64,000 nucleotides of DNA from Leisingera aquimarina DSM 24565. Lineage in GTDB: Bacteria > Pseudomonadota > Alphaproteobacteria > Rhodobacterales > Rhodobacteraceae. The translations under genes and the position numbers were made by a program. How positions within the stretch are numbered: the stretch's first letter is position 1; every line of letters starts with the position of its first letter. Under the pieces are notes generated by a model that made no database searches, had not been told where the DNA came from, and saw only the letters and a list, made by a program, of their open reading frames with translations. The stretch is taken from assembly GCF_000473165.1 (NCBI RefSeq), contig NZ_KI421506.1, forward strand, positions 61,794-125,793, given 5' to 3'. Below are positions 40,833 to 49,024 of the stretch, one piece after another.

Positions 40833-42211
40833 GCTGCCAGCTTCAGGCCCTCGACGGTCGTCAGGTAGGGAAAGATCATCGAGCCCAACTCCTCGTATGT
40901 CATCCCTGCGCGAATGGCCATTGCTGCGGTTTGGATACTGTCGGCTCCTTCCGGCGCAAGAATATGAGCGCCCAGAAGCCGCTTGGTTGCGCCATCTGCG
41001 ACGAGCTTGATCAAGCCGCGCGTGTCTCTTGCAGCAAGGGCGCGCGGCACATGCTCAAGAGATAAAACAGAGGTTTTCACAATGTGCCCTGCAGCAACGG
41101 CCTGCGCTTCCGTCATGCCCACACTGGCAACTTGAGGGTCGCTGAATACAACGGCAGGCATGGCAGAATTGTCGTAAGACAGCGTGTTGCCATTCAGGGC
41201 ATTCTGAGCCGCCAACTTGGCTCCATAAGCCGCCATATAGACGAACTGATCGCGCCCGGTGGCATCTCCCACCGCATAGACGCCCTCGCGGCTGGTCATA
41301 AGTGCATCATCAACGGAGATGCCGCCATTTCCGTTGGTCCGCACACCGGCTGTATCAAGGTTCAGACCCTGCGTATTGGGCACTCGACCTGTGGCCAAGA
41401 GCAATGCCTCGGCACGAAGGGTTTCCTTGCCTGCGGGGACAGAAGTACTCAGGGCCACTCCGTCGCCGTCTTGATCAACGCGTTCGTATTGCAGCTCCGA
41501 ACGAACAACGATGCCCTCAGCTTCGAAATACGAGGTCAGAGCGGTGCCGATCTCAGGTTCCGCCTCAGGCAGGAGGCCGCGCCGGGAGACGATCATCACC
41601 TTCACACCAGCGCGGGCGAACACCTGGGCCAGCTCCGCGCCGATATAGCCGCCACCCATGACGATGAGCGAAGCAGGCAGCGTCTCAAGCTCAAGAAACG
41701 AAGTGCTGTCGTAAAAAGGCACGTCGCGCAGCCCTGGGATGTCCGGCACATGGGAGTGCGATCCCGTTGCGATGATGATCTTGCGAGCATGGACGGGTTG
41801 GCCTGCAACAGATAACCGGCCATCGTCGGAAAACTGGGCAGCGCCCTCCATGAAGGAGATGGCGTTGTAATTTGGCAGGACTTCCGTGTATTTGGCCGCC
41901 CGCAGTTCTTCGACCAGTGCCTGTTTTTGGCGAACGACTGCGGCCCAGTCGGTTATCCGAGAGGAAACTTCGATACCATCGAACCGTCGCGCTGCTGTTG
42001 CGGAATGAACGGCTTCCATAGCCCGGATCATCGTCTTCGAGGGAACGCAACCGACATTAACACAGGTGCCGCCGATCATTCCCTCACCGATCAATGCTAC
42101 GCGCGCGCCCTGATCCGCAGCAGTGATCGCCGCGGAAAACCCCGCAGACCCTGCACCGATCACAGCAAGGTCAAATGGGGCATTCGAGTCTGGAGAACAG
42201 CAATCGGACAT
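40784..42211 (-). CDS. merA: Mercuric reductase MerA (no N-terminal metal-binding domain)
   Basis: The 475-residue flavoprotein has an FAD-binding G-A-G-S-A-G at 19-24, the redox pair C-V-N-V-G-C (Cys50, Cys55), the NAD(P)H motif G-G-G-Y-I-G-A-E-L-A, V-Y-A-V-G-D-A-T, and the C-terminal vicinal Cys472-Cys473 that deliver Hg(II) to the active site. It reduces Hg(II) to volatile Hg(0) in the cytoplasm. The HMA domain present in many MerA proteins is absent, as in shorter versions. It is last in the merT-P-F-A operon; the merF stop is 4 bp upstream. Confidence 0.97.
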   Translation of the reverse strand: MSDCCSPDSNAPFDLAVIGAGSAGFSAAITAADQGARVALIGEGMIGGTCVNVGCVPSKTMIRAMEAVHSATAARRFDGIEVSSRITDWAAVVRQKQALVEELRAAKYTEVLPNYNAISFMEGAAQFSDDGRLSVAGQPVHARKIIIATGSHSHVPDIPGLRDVPFYDSTSFLELETLPASLIVMGGGYIGAELAQVFARAGVKVMIVSRRGLLPEAEPEIGTALTSYFEAEGIVVRSELQYERVDQDGDGVALSTSVPAGKETLRAEALLLATGRVPNTQGLNLDTAGVRTNGNGGISVDDALMTSREGVYAVGDATGRDQFVYMAAYGAKLAAQNALNGNTLSYDNSAMPAVVFSDPQVASVGMTEAQAVAAGHIVKTSVLSLEHVPRALAARDTRGLIKLVADGATKRLLGAHILAPEGADSIQTAAMAIRAGMTYEELGSMIFPYLTTVEGLKLAAQTFEQNVAKLSCCAG

Positions 42212-42215
42212 GAGG

Positions 42216-42461
42216 TCAGCTTTCTTTGGAGCCGCTTCTTGGTGCGGAACTGGGATTGGGTTGGCGAACCAGGGCGAAGATCGTGATGCCGACGAAGACA
42301 AGAAGCGCTGGGATTAGGACAAAATCCAGAAATCCCAACAATGCGGACAGCCCAACTGCGCCCAGAAACACGCCCAAGACCGGAGTGAAACAGCAAACAG
42401 CGGCAACGAAAGTGCCGGCGACGCCGGTGGTCAGCAGCTTGTTGTAGGATCTGCGCGACAA
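42216..42461 (-). CDS. merF: Mercury transporter MerF
   Basis: The 81-residue protein has two membrane helices with the vicinal pair Cys23-Cys24 in the first (A-A-V-C-C-F-T-P-V-L), followed by L-G-A-V-G-L-S-A-L-L-G-F-L-D, typical of MerF. The second cysteine pair of classical MerF is absent here. The start is a TTG at 42461 with GAGGG upstream. It moves Hg(II) inward for reduction by MerA and is probably redundant with MerT. Confidence 0.92.
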   Translation of the reverse strand: MSRRSYNKLLTTGVAGTFVAAVCCFTPVLGVFLGAVGLSALLGFLDFVLIPALLVFVGITIFALVRQPNPSSAPRSGSKES

Positions 42462-42470
42462 GGCCAGCCC

Positions 42471-42767
42471 TCAGGAGGCGCTGCCGCTTTGGATCAACTC
42501 AGCCGCATAACCGGCATTGGTTGAAGCAAGAGCAATTGCATCGGCCGCAGTCAGCGCGTCATCAAAAACAACACGAGCCGTGCGATCCTCAAGACTTGTC
42601 TCGACCGATTGAACGCCCTCAACAGCGCACATGGCTGATTGCACGATGAAGGGGCAGCTGGGACAGTTCATTCCCGGCACCGAGAACGTGGCCGTTTGCT
42701 CTGCCGCGAATGCGGGGAAAGAAAAGGCGGCCAGCACCGCGCTGAGGAATAGGGGGTTCAGTTGCAT
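42471..42767 (-). CDS. merP: Periplasmic mercury-binding protein MerP
   Basis: The 98-residue protein has a signal peptide (cleavage near A-F-A-A-E) and an HMA fold with the metal site G-M-N-C-P-S-C (Cys35, Cys38). MerP takes up Hg(II) in the periplasm and passes it to MerT. The start at 42767 has AAGGAA close upstream. The gene lies between merT and merF in the standard order. Confidence 0.95.
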   Translation of the reverse strand: MQLNPLFLSAVLAAFSFPAFAAEQTATFSVPGMNCPSCPFIVQSAMCAVEGVQSVETSLEDRTARVVFDDALTAADAIALASTNAGYAAELIQSGSAS

Positions 42768-42777
42768 GATGTTCCTT

Positions 42778-43173
42778 TCAAAGTCCAAGCAGGATCGGGG
42801 CCACAATGGGTGCGATCCAGTTCCAGAAGAGTGCTATGAGGATTAGGAAGGTCGAAACCCAAAGGGCGGACTTCACCAACCGATTGGGAAGTGGACGCGC
42901 GCAAGCCTCTCCTTCGGCGCAGGCTTTTGGTTTGCGATAGACCATCCAGTAGCCGTAGCCGAGAAATCCAAGCGTGAAGATTATGAAGATCGGCTTGTAG
43001 GGTTCCAAGGCCGTCAGATTGCCAACCCAGGCACCAGACACACCCAGGCTGAATAGGATCAGCGGCATGATGCAGCAGGTAGATGCTCCGATCGCGCCAA
43101 GGACACCGCCCAATGCCACTAACCTGGCGGTTTTGCGGTCATCGCTCGCAACATGTTCAACGGTCTCGACCAT
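42778..43173 (-). CDS. merT: Mercury transporter MerT
   Basis: The 131-residue protein has three membrane helices. The first has the Hg-binding pair Cys33-Cys34 (S-T-C-C-I-M-P-L). The loop between helices two and three carries Cys85 and Cys91, the second binding site facing the cytoplasm. It is the first gene of the mer operon, reading away from merR, with AGGA upstream of the ATG. Confidence 0.95.
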   Translation of the reverse strand: MVETVEHVASDDRKTARLVALGGVLGAIGASTCCIMPLILFSLGVSGAWVGNLTALEPYKPIFIIFTLGFLGYGYWMVYRKPKACAEGEACARPLPNRLVKSALWVSTFLILIALFWNWIAPIVAPILLGL

Positions 43174-43204
43174 GAAAATCCTCGTTTCTATTCATCTTGA
43201 TTGA

Positions 43205-43236
43205 TAGTCTGGAATCTGTAGTGGCTACAGATGCAA
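43205..43236. promoter_or_regulatory. mer operator-promoter
   Basis: The perfect dyad CTGTAG-TGG-CTACAG at 43216-43230 lies between divergent merR and merT. On the minus strand it fills the spacer between TTGCAT (complement of 43231-43236) and a weak AGACTA -10 (complement of 43205-43210). The spacer is 20 bp, longer than the usual 17. This over-long spacer with a central dyad is the hallmark of MerR-activated promoters. Confidence 0.8.
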
Positions 43237-43248
43237 GGAAGAATTGAC

Positions 43249-43686
43249 ATGTCCGGGATCACGAACACGCGAGGCTATGGCATCGGAGCGATATCGCGGG
43301 AAACCGGGGTAAATATAGAAACCATCCGATACTATGAGAAAATTGCCCTGATGCCGGATCCTGGGCGCACCTCTGGAGGCAACCGGCAGTATTCACACGA
43401 CCATCTCAAACGATTGTCCTTCATCCGGCACAGCCGAGATCTGGGATTCAGGATCGAGGAAATCAGGGCCTTGCTCAGCATGGTCGATCAGAAGGATGTG
43501 AGCTGTGGCGATGTCCATCGCATGACGATGCAGCATTTGGGCACGGTGCGCGCCAAGATCGCCCACCTTCAGGTTCTGGAAAGCGCGCTTCAGGATATGG
43601 CTTCCGAGTGCGCGAAGGGCGATGTGCCTGATTGCCCAATCATCGAAAGCCTGTTTGAGATGGGTGTAGTGGAACCAAAGGCATAA
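43249..43686 (+). CDS. merR: Mercury-responsive regulator MerR
   Basis: The 145-residue protein has the MerR-family winged HTH (I-G-A-I-S-R-E-T-G-V-N-I-E-T-I-R-Y-Y-E) and a dimerisation helix. The three Hg(II) ligands are there: V-S-C-G-D-V, S-E-C-A-K-G and P-D-C-P. Their spacing separates mercury sensors from other MerR proteins. The ATG at 43249 with AAGGAAG upstream is chosen over an earlier in-frame ATG inside the operator region. It represses and, with Hg(II), activates merTPFA. Confidence 0.95.
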   Translation: MSGITNTRGYGIGAISRETGVNIETIRYYEKIALMPDPGRTSGGNRQYSHDHLKRLSFIRHSRDLGFRIEEIRALLSMVDQKDVSCGDVHRMTMQHLGTVRAKIAHLQVLESALQDMASECAKGDVPDCPIIESLFEMGVVEPKA

Positions 43687-43744
43687 GAAGCCGCCAAGCT
43701 CTTTCGGGGGCGCGCTCCGATTTTTTGTCCAAATAAATCAACAG

Positions 43745-43772
43745 GCCCCGCCGAAAAAAATCGGCGGGGCCA
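43745..43772 (-). other. Subterminal hairpin, right end of the mer element
   Basis: An 11-bp perfect stem (GGCCCCGCCGA / TCGGCGGGGCC) with a six-base loop, T-rich when read from the end inward, lies 32 bp inside the right end. It is followed inward by TGTTGATTTATTTG, which resembles the left-end counterpart. It may also terminate merR transcripts. Confidence 0.7.
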
Positions 43773-43809
43773 TCCTATGTCCCATATTCCGGAATGAGCC
43801 AACCAGTTG

Positions 43810-43822
43810 TTGCGGGCCTTTC
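43810..43822 (-). terminator. Right half of the terminator split by the mercury transposon
   Basis: GTTGCGGGCCTTT pairs exactly with AAAGGCCCGCAAC at 39741-39753. It is 21 bp past the stop of the 1344-residue gene, the expected terminator position. The insertion has separated this arm from its partner and T-run, so the original terminator cannot form. Confidence 0.8.
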
Positions 43823-43842
43823 TTTGTTCTTTTCTGGCCGGA

Positions 43843-46800
43843 TCAGGCCGAAACCACCTTGAGGCCCTTGTTCTCCATCGGCTGGATGCTGCCATCTTCG
43901 GTGACGGTCACCTGTTCGCCGTGGCTGAGGCTGTCGAGGCCCTTGCAGGCGACCAGCATCAGGACGTCCTTTTCGCGGGCGACAATGGCCATGTGGCTGA
44001 GCCAGCCGCCGACCTCAGACAGCACCGCGCCGGAACGCTGGACCCACGGCAGCCAGGCCGGGTTGACCATGCGGCAGACCAGAATGTCGCCGTCCTGGAA
44101 GCCGGCAAAGGCCTCGGGGCTGATGTCGCTGTCGTCCTCCATCCAGAACACACGGGCGGTGGCGCTGCCGCTGCCGGCCACGCAGGTGCCGCCCATGGTG
44201 CCGTCGCCGGCCTGGGCCTGGACGCCCAGCGACAGCATCTCGCAGTCGCGCAGGGTAAGAGTGACGGCGGTGGGCGCGGATTTCTTTCGCAGTGTTTCCT
44301 TTTCGGCACGGGCCTGGGCGAGGTCGCGCAGGGCGTCCGGGCTGGACCAGTTGCTGTCCAGCACCTCGTCGAAGGTGAGGTTGAACACAAGATCCTCCAG
44401 CCCGCTGATCTGCCCCAGTGCCAGGAGGGCGCGGCGCAGCTCGGCGACGACGCGCAGGGCTTCGTGCTTGGCCTGTTCCTTGAGGTCCTGATAGGCGATG
44501 GCGATACCGATGGTATCGTCCAGCTCATCCGGCAGGTTGGCGGGTGTCGGAACAGCGCCAATCGATTCTACCGCGCTGCTGAGCAGGGAGTTCAGCAGCG
44601 CAGGCGCCTCGGCGTAGCGGGGCGAGGACAGCTCGTAATCGAAGATCGAGCGGTGGCCCATCAGCTGCATGGCACGCGTCTGGGCGTCCTTGCCGGTGCA
44701 GGAGGCAATCAGGCTGGAGGGCGCATTGGGCAACTCGGCGTGCATCAGATGGGCGCGCAGGGCGGGATCGCCTGCGGCGGCAGTCCCGGCTTCGCCCATG
44801 GTGAAGCCGGCCAGGATATTGATCTTTTCCGCCTCCAGATAGATTTCGCGGATGAACAGCTCCTTGAGCGTGGCGATGGTTTCCAGCAGCTTGTCCTGCG
44901 GCAGGGCGGCATAATCCACGGCCTGCCAGATCGCCAGCTTGTTCTTCAGCTCCGGCATCACCTCATCCCGGAACCGGGTGATCATCGGATGCGCCTGCTT
45001 GCGCAGCTGCTTGGCCTTGGAGGCCGTCAGTTTCAGGGTCATACCCTGTTTCAATTCCACATCGACATAGGTTTTGCCGAACAGGTTGACCAGATGGCCG
45101 TCGCGCCCCTCGGGCAGGCCATAGGGAACACCCAGCTCGCGGCAGGCCAGGTCGACGCTGCCGCCGGGCGCCCACAGATCGCTTATCAGCGAGAAGGAGA
45201 GCGGCGTGGGGCGGGGCAGGACCTCGGACATTTCGTCCTGTTCCAGGATGGTTTGGTCCGGATCTGCATCCGCGTAGCGGTCCAGCACATCGCGCCATTC
45301 GGCGAGACGGGTCTGTTCCTGCTCGGTGCCCAGGCTGAGGGTGGTGATGTCGCGGCTTTGCACAATCTGGAACTGGCCGTTGGCATAGGCCCATTCCACG
45401 TCCTGCGGGGCGCCGAAGGTGTCCTCGATCTGCTTGCCAAGGGCCAGCAGCGGCGCCATATCGAGCGTCTGGTCCTGATCTTCTGTTGCCGGCAGGCCGG
45501 TGTAGCGGCCGAAACGCAAGCTGGTGGGGGTGACGCGGCCTGACACCAGATCCTCGCCGCAGCCTTCGACCCATTCGATCATCGCCATGCCGGGCGCCAT
45601 CGGGTCCTGGGTGAAGAGGACGCCGGCAAATTCCGCCTGCACCATCTCCTGCACCACGATATTGCCCTGATCGGTGCTGTCGCCCTCGCCGGAATAGCTG
45701 GCGGCACGCGCGGAGGAGAAGCTTTCCACCACCTCGTCCAGTGCGGCGCGCATGGTGTCTGCGGTGACGTCCAGCACGGATTCAAACACTCCGGCAAAGC
45801 TTTGATCGGCACCGTCCTCGTTGCTGGCAGAGGAGCGCACGGCGACGGGTTTGCCGCCGGCCAGCAGGAATACCTGTGCGGCAAATGCATCTTTCCGGGC
45901 ATCAGACATGGCGCGGTAATCGTGAATTGCATCCGAGCGGACGATAACGCCGCCGGGCACCGGCAAGCCTGCATTCTTGAGGATCGACAGGCGCAGGGCC
46001 TTGTTGCCGGCCTCTGCCAGTTCCTCGGTGTAGCCCATCGGGATCACACCGCGCGGCAGTTTGGCAAGCTTGCGTTTATGGGCGCGCAGGGACAGGGCTT
46101 CGGCCAGATTGCGGTGCATGCCGGTGACATAGGCGCGCTGCACCAGCAGCAATGTCAGACTGAAACAGAGATAGGCATTGGCGGCTGCTGTCAGGGAAAA
46201 CACCATGGCAAAGAGCGCAGGCATGCCCAGCACCATCCACAGGAGTTTCTGGCGCTTGGTCTTGGCGACGGCCCACAAGAGGTAGACGGCAGCCAGGGCG
46301 CAGAACAGTACCGGCATGATGAACAGCGGATCGGGCATGCCGAGGTCAGCCATCCAGAGGAAAGGCGTTTGCAAGCTGGCACTGGCTTCCTGTGCGGAAG
46401 AGACACCCAGCATCATCACCGGCAGGAACAGCAGCGCAGTGAGGTTCTTCATCGGGGTCAGGCCCTTGTCGGCATAGAAGGCCTGCACCGCGCGCGCCTT
46501 GCGCACCGGGTCATGGGCCAGCTTTGCCTTCAGCGCCTTCATCTCATCCGCGGTGTCATTGGTGATGATCTGATCGCGTTCGGATTTCAGCGCGACGGGC
46601 AGCACCAGGATGCGGGTCACGATCGACAGCGCCAGGAGGCCCAAGAGGATATGGCTGCGCTCATGCACCCAGAGGAGGGCGGTTGCCAGTGCCGAGATCG
46701 CCTTGTCCCACAGTCCGGTCTGCTGATCGGCCAGCCAGTCCTGCACATGCGGTTTCGGCTTGGGTGCGACGAAGTATTCCCACGGCAAGGTGTAGCGGCC

Positions 46801-47877
46801 CAGGAAATCGATGCCCTGCTGCGACAGCTCCAGCCCCAGAACCTGGCTCATGAAACAGCTGCGGCGGTCATAGCAGGCGGCGATGGTGGGCTTGTCAGGG
46901 TCCAGCTCGGCGATGCGGTCCATCAGGTCCGCGGTGGTCATCTTGCGGATCGGGATGTTGACGGCACCGGGCAGGTGGCCGGCATCGAAGTCGCCGGGAT
47001 AGCGGGTGTCGACGATCTGCAGATCCTCGGTGGTCAGCAGCGCCTCAAAATCAGCGGTGTTGAGCAGCACGTCCTTGCCCGGGTATTCCGGAATGGCGCG
47101 CAGGTCGGAGAGGGTCTTGACGTCCTTGTCGGAGAAGTCGCGGCCCTCGACGATCCATTTCTCGATGCCGCCAGCGATGAAGCTGCAGTCGATGCCCATC
47201 GCCGCCAGCTTGGCGCATGTTTCCGAAGAGCGGTTGCCGTTGTGACAGAACAGCACAACCTTCTGGCCCGGCTGCACCGGGCGGCTCTGCAGGAAGTCCG
47301 GGAAGCGGATGTGGGTGGCGCCGGGCAGGGTGCCCATGGCGTTTTCGCCGGTCTCGCGGATGTCGTAGAACAGGGTTGAGCCGTCCTCCAGCGCCGCGGC
47401 GGCGTCAGTGGTGCTCATCGCCAGCGGGTGGTCTTCCTGCTTGGAAAAACTGGTCTCCTTGAGGGTGGCGTCCTTGATGGTGGTGCCGTCAAACTGCGCC
47501 GGCCGCGTCAAAGTGGTCTGCAGCCTTGTCAGCTCGGCCTGCGCATGCGAGGAGTATTGCCAATAGTTTCCTGCAGCCAGTGCAATGGCCGCCAGTACGA
47601 GGACGGAGATCAGCTTGACCGGGTAGCGGCGTGGAGAGCCGCCCGGTTTGGGGGTAAAACCCAGTTTCGCTGCAATGACTGCGCCAAGGCCGGAAATCAT
47701 AGCAATTCCAACGGCCAGAACCTGCGATAGCGAAGACACCGAGCCGATCACCAGTTCCGGCGATGGAATGGCCAGGGCCGCGACGGGAAACGCTAGAAAA
47801 AGCGATGCAAGCACAGTGACTTGTGCTGAGCGGTGAAAGGACCGGGAGGTCCTGGAGGGCAAAGTGGTATTCTTCAC
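43843..47877 (-). CDS. Membrane fusion: double rhodanese - YidC-like insertase - ATP-dikinase module
   Basis: The 1344-residue protein has N-terminal membrane helices (about 20-75 and 87-105). Rhodanese domain one (about 150-245) has the active loop C-H-N-G-N-R-S with Cys211. Rhodanese domain two (about 270-370) has C-Y-D-R-R-S. A YidC/Oxa1-like part (about 390-585) contains the membrane-groove Arg422 and P-x-K-N-L-T-x-L-L-F-L-P-V. Then come an ATP-binding domain of the PEP-synthase family (about 610-900, A-V-R-S-S-A-S-N-E-D), a long middle region and a phosphohistidine domain with His1295 (L-S-H-M-A-I-V-A-R-E). The PEP-barrel is absent, so the C-terminal half resembles rifampin-phosphotransferase-type dikinases. 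It starts at GTG 47877 behind AGGAA. Function unknown. Confidence 0.85.
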   Translation of the reverse strand: MKNTTLPSRTSRSFHRSAQVTVLASLFLAFPVAALAIPSPELVIGSVSSLSQVLAVGIAMISGLGAVIAAKLGFTPKPGGSPRRYPVKLISVLVLAAIALAAGNYWQYSSHAQAELTRLQTTLTRPAQFDGTTIKDATLKETSFSKQEDHPLAMSTTDAAAALEDGSTLFYDIRETGENAMGTLPGATHIRFPDFLQSRPVQPGQKVVLFCHNGNRSSETCAKLAAMGIDCSFIAGGIEKWIVEGRDFSDKDVKTLSDLRAIPEYPGKDVLLNTADFEALLTTEDLQIVDTRYPGDFDAGHLPGAVNIPIRKMTTADLMDRIAELDPDKPTIAACYDRRSCFMSQVLGLELSQQGIDFLGRYTLPWEYFVAPKPKPHVQDWLADQQTGLWDKAISALATALLWVHERSHILLGLLALSIVTRILVLPVALKSERDQIITNDTADEMKALKAKLAHDPVRKARAVQAFYADKGLTPMKNLTALLFLPVMMLGVSSAQEASASLQTPFLWMADLGMPDPLFIMPVLFCALAAVYLLWAVAKTKRQKLLWMVLGMPALFAMVFSLTAAANAYLCFSLTLLLVQRAYVTGMHRNLAEALSLRAHKRKLAKLPRGVIPMGYTEELAEAGNKALRLSILKNAGLPVPGGVIVRSDAIHDYRAMSDARKDAFAAQVFLLAGGKPVAVRSSASNEDGADQSFAGVFESVLDVTADTMRAALDEVVESFSSARAASYSGEGDSTDQGNIVVQEMVQAEFAGVLFTQDPMAPGMAMIEWVEGCGEDLVSGRVTPTSLRFGRYTGLPATEDQDQTLDMAPLLALGKQIEDTFGAPQDVEWAYANGQFQIVQSRDITTLSLGTEQEQTRLAEWRDVLDRYADADPDQTILEQDEMSEVLPRPTPLSFSLISDLWAPGGSVDLACRELGVPYGLPEGRDGHLVNLFGKTYVDVELKQGMTLKLTASKAKQLRKQAHPMITRFRDEVMPELKNKLAIWQAVDYAALPQDKLLETIATLKELFIREIYLEAEKINILAGFTMGEAGTAAAGDPALRAHLMHAELPNAPSSLIASCTGKDAQTRAMQLMGHRSIFDYELSSPRYAEAPALLNSLLSSAVESIGAVPTPANLPDELDDTIGIAIAYQDLKEQAKHEALRVVAELRRALLALGQISGLEDLVFNLTFDEVLDSNWSSPDALRDLAQARAEKETLRKKSAPTAVTLTLRDCEMLSLGVQAQAGDGTMGGTCVAGSGSATARVFWMEDDSDISPEAFAGFQDGDILVCRMVNPAWLPWVQRSGAVLSEVGGWLSHMAIVAREKDVLMLVACKGLDSLSHGEQVTVTEDGSIQPMENKGLKVVSA

Positions 47878-48110
47878 GGCAGTTCCTGTTGAGCCAGTTG
47901 AGGCTGATATTCTGACATTATGGCGAATTTGCCTAAAAGATTACGAAAAGCTTACTGAAGGGTTAAGATAGGGGGCGGAGAATAAAAGAACCGTAAAATT
48001 TTTTAAAGAATTGCAAGCGCGTTAACATTGTATTCTTAACCATGTGCCATGTAACGAAGTACGGCGGCCCGCCTGCCGTGCCAGCCGATCGCAGTCAGGA
48101 GGCTAGAACC
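47878..48110. promoter_or_regulatory. Divergent promoter region
   Basis: These 233 bases between the fusion gene and the PhnD-like gene are AT-rich compared with their surroundings (for example around 47935-48040). This suits two divergent promoters, although no clear -35/-10 pair stands out. The sharing of this region suggests the sensor pair and the fusion protein may be co-regulated. Confidence 0.45.
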
Positions 48111-49007
48111 GTGACACTTTTTGAGTGGACCTTTGGTATCATTGATCTTTTCAGGACACGCCTGCGGGGAGCAGCCCCCGGGGCTGTTCTGGCGGTTGGA
48201 CTTGCAGCCCTTCTGCCCGGTGCGGGCCAGGCCGGGACTGAATTGGTGTTTGGCACTTATGCGGCGGATAAACCTACTGCAACGGTCAAAAAGTACCAGC
48301 CTTTCCTGTCTTTCCTGTCCAGCCGGATGAGCGAGGAATTGGGCGAGCCGGTTTCCATCCGGCTGAAGATCGCCAAGGAGTATGGCGAGGGCATCCGCCA
48401 GCTGGCCAGCGGCGAGGTGGATTTTGCCCGTTTCGGCCCGGCGTCTTATGTGCATGTGATGAAGGAGAATCCGGAAATCCGGATTGTCGCGATGGAATCC
48501 AAGAACGGCGGAAAGTGGTTCAAGGGGGTGATCGTGGTGCACAAGGACAGCAGCGTGCAGTCGGTTGAGGATCTGGCCGGGCTCAGCTTTGCCTTCGGCG
48601 ACGAGTTGTCGACGATCGGCCGCTACCTGGCGCAGGAGTACCTGCTGGAGGCCGGTATCAGCAGCGCCGATCTGCATGAATACGCCTATCTCGGCCGTCA
48701 TGATCTGGTCGGCGAAGCAGTGGGCGCCGGAAAATTTTCCGCGGGCGCCCTCAAGGAAAGCACCTTCAAAAAACTGGTCGCCAAAGGCGTTCCGATCCGG
48801 GTGCTGGCTTCCTTTGACAATGTGACCAAACCCTGGCTGGCCTCGGAAGCGATGCCGCAAGCGGTGCTGGAAGCGATGCGCAAGGTCATGCTGTCCTCGG
48901 ACAACGAGGAAATCGTGCGCCGGATTTCAAAGAACGGCTTCTTGCTGGGGGCTGATGACGACTATGATATCATCCGCCGGGCGATGGAGCGAAGCCTGGC
49001 ATTCTGA
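48111..49007 (+). CDS. PhnD-like periplasmic substrate-binding protein
   Basis: The 298-residue protein has a signal peptide. The PhnD/phosphonate-type fold shows [24 protein letters not shown] and [14 protein letters not shown]. The start is GTG at 48111 with AGGAGG 8 bases upstream; an ATG further up lacks such a site. There is no ABC permease or ATPase beside it. Instead it is followed 17 bp later by a membrane histidine kinase. It is therefore more likely a ligand sensor for that kinase than a transporter part. The ligand is not known; phosphonate-like oxyanions are possible. Confidence 0.88.
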   Translation: MTLFEWTFGIIDLFRTRLRGAAPGAVLAVGLAALLPGAGQAGTELVFGTYAADKPTATVKKYQPFLSFLSSRMSEELGEPVSIRLKIAKEYGEGIRQLASGEVDFARFGPASYVHVMKENPEIRIVAMESKNGGKWFKGVIVVHKDSSVQSVEDLAGLSFAFGDELSTIGRYLAQEYLLEAGISSADLHEYAYLGRHDLVGEAVGAGKFSAGALKESTFKKLVAKGVPIRVLASFDNVTKPWLASEAMPQAVLEAMRKVMLSSDNEEIVRRISKNGFLLGADDDYDIIRRAMERSLAF

Positions 49008-49024
49008 GGCGCCGCAGTGAAGAT

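Larger units (their letters stand above)
39759..43804. mobile_element. 4.05-kb mercury-resistance transposon with 28-bp inverted ends
   Basis: The ends are inverted repeats beginning GTTGGCTCATTCCGGAA. 25 of 28 bases match between 39759-39786 and the complement of 43777-43804. The 5-bp direct repeat CAGTT flanks both ends (39754-39758 and 43805-43809), consistent with target duplication. It carries merR, merT, merP, merF and merA plus a shortened zinc-finger gene that may be the remains of its transposase. No complete transposase is present, so it is probably immobile without help. The family is not identified. Because flanking target bases also match, the duplication could be longer than 5 bp. 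Confidence 0.82.

Noticed and set aside
41425..41450. CCTGCGGGGACAG in merA as another parS copy
   Set aside because: Only one half-site matches. It is in foreign transposon DNA and far from the partition locus.
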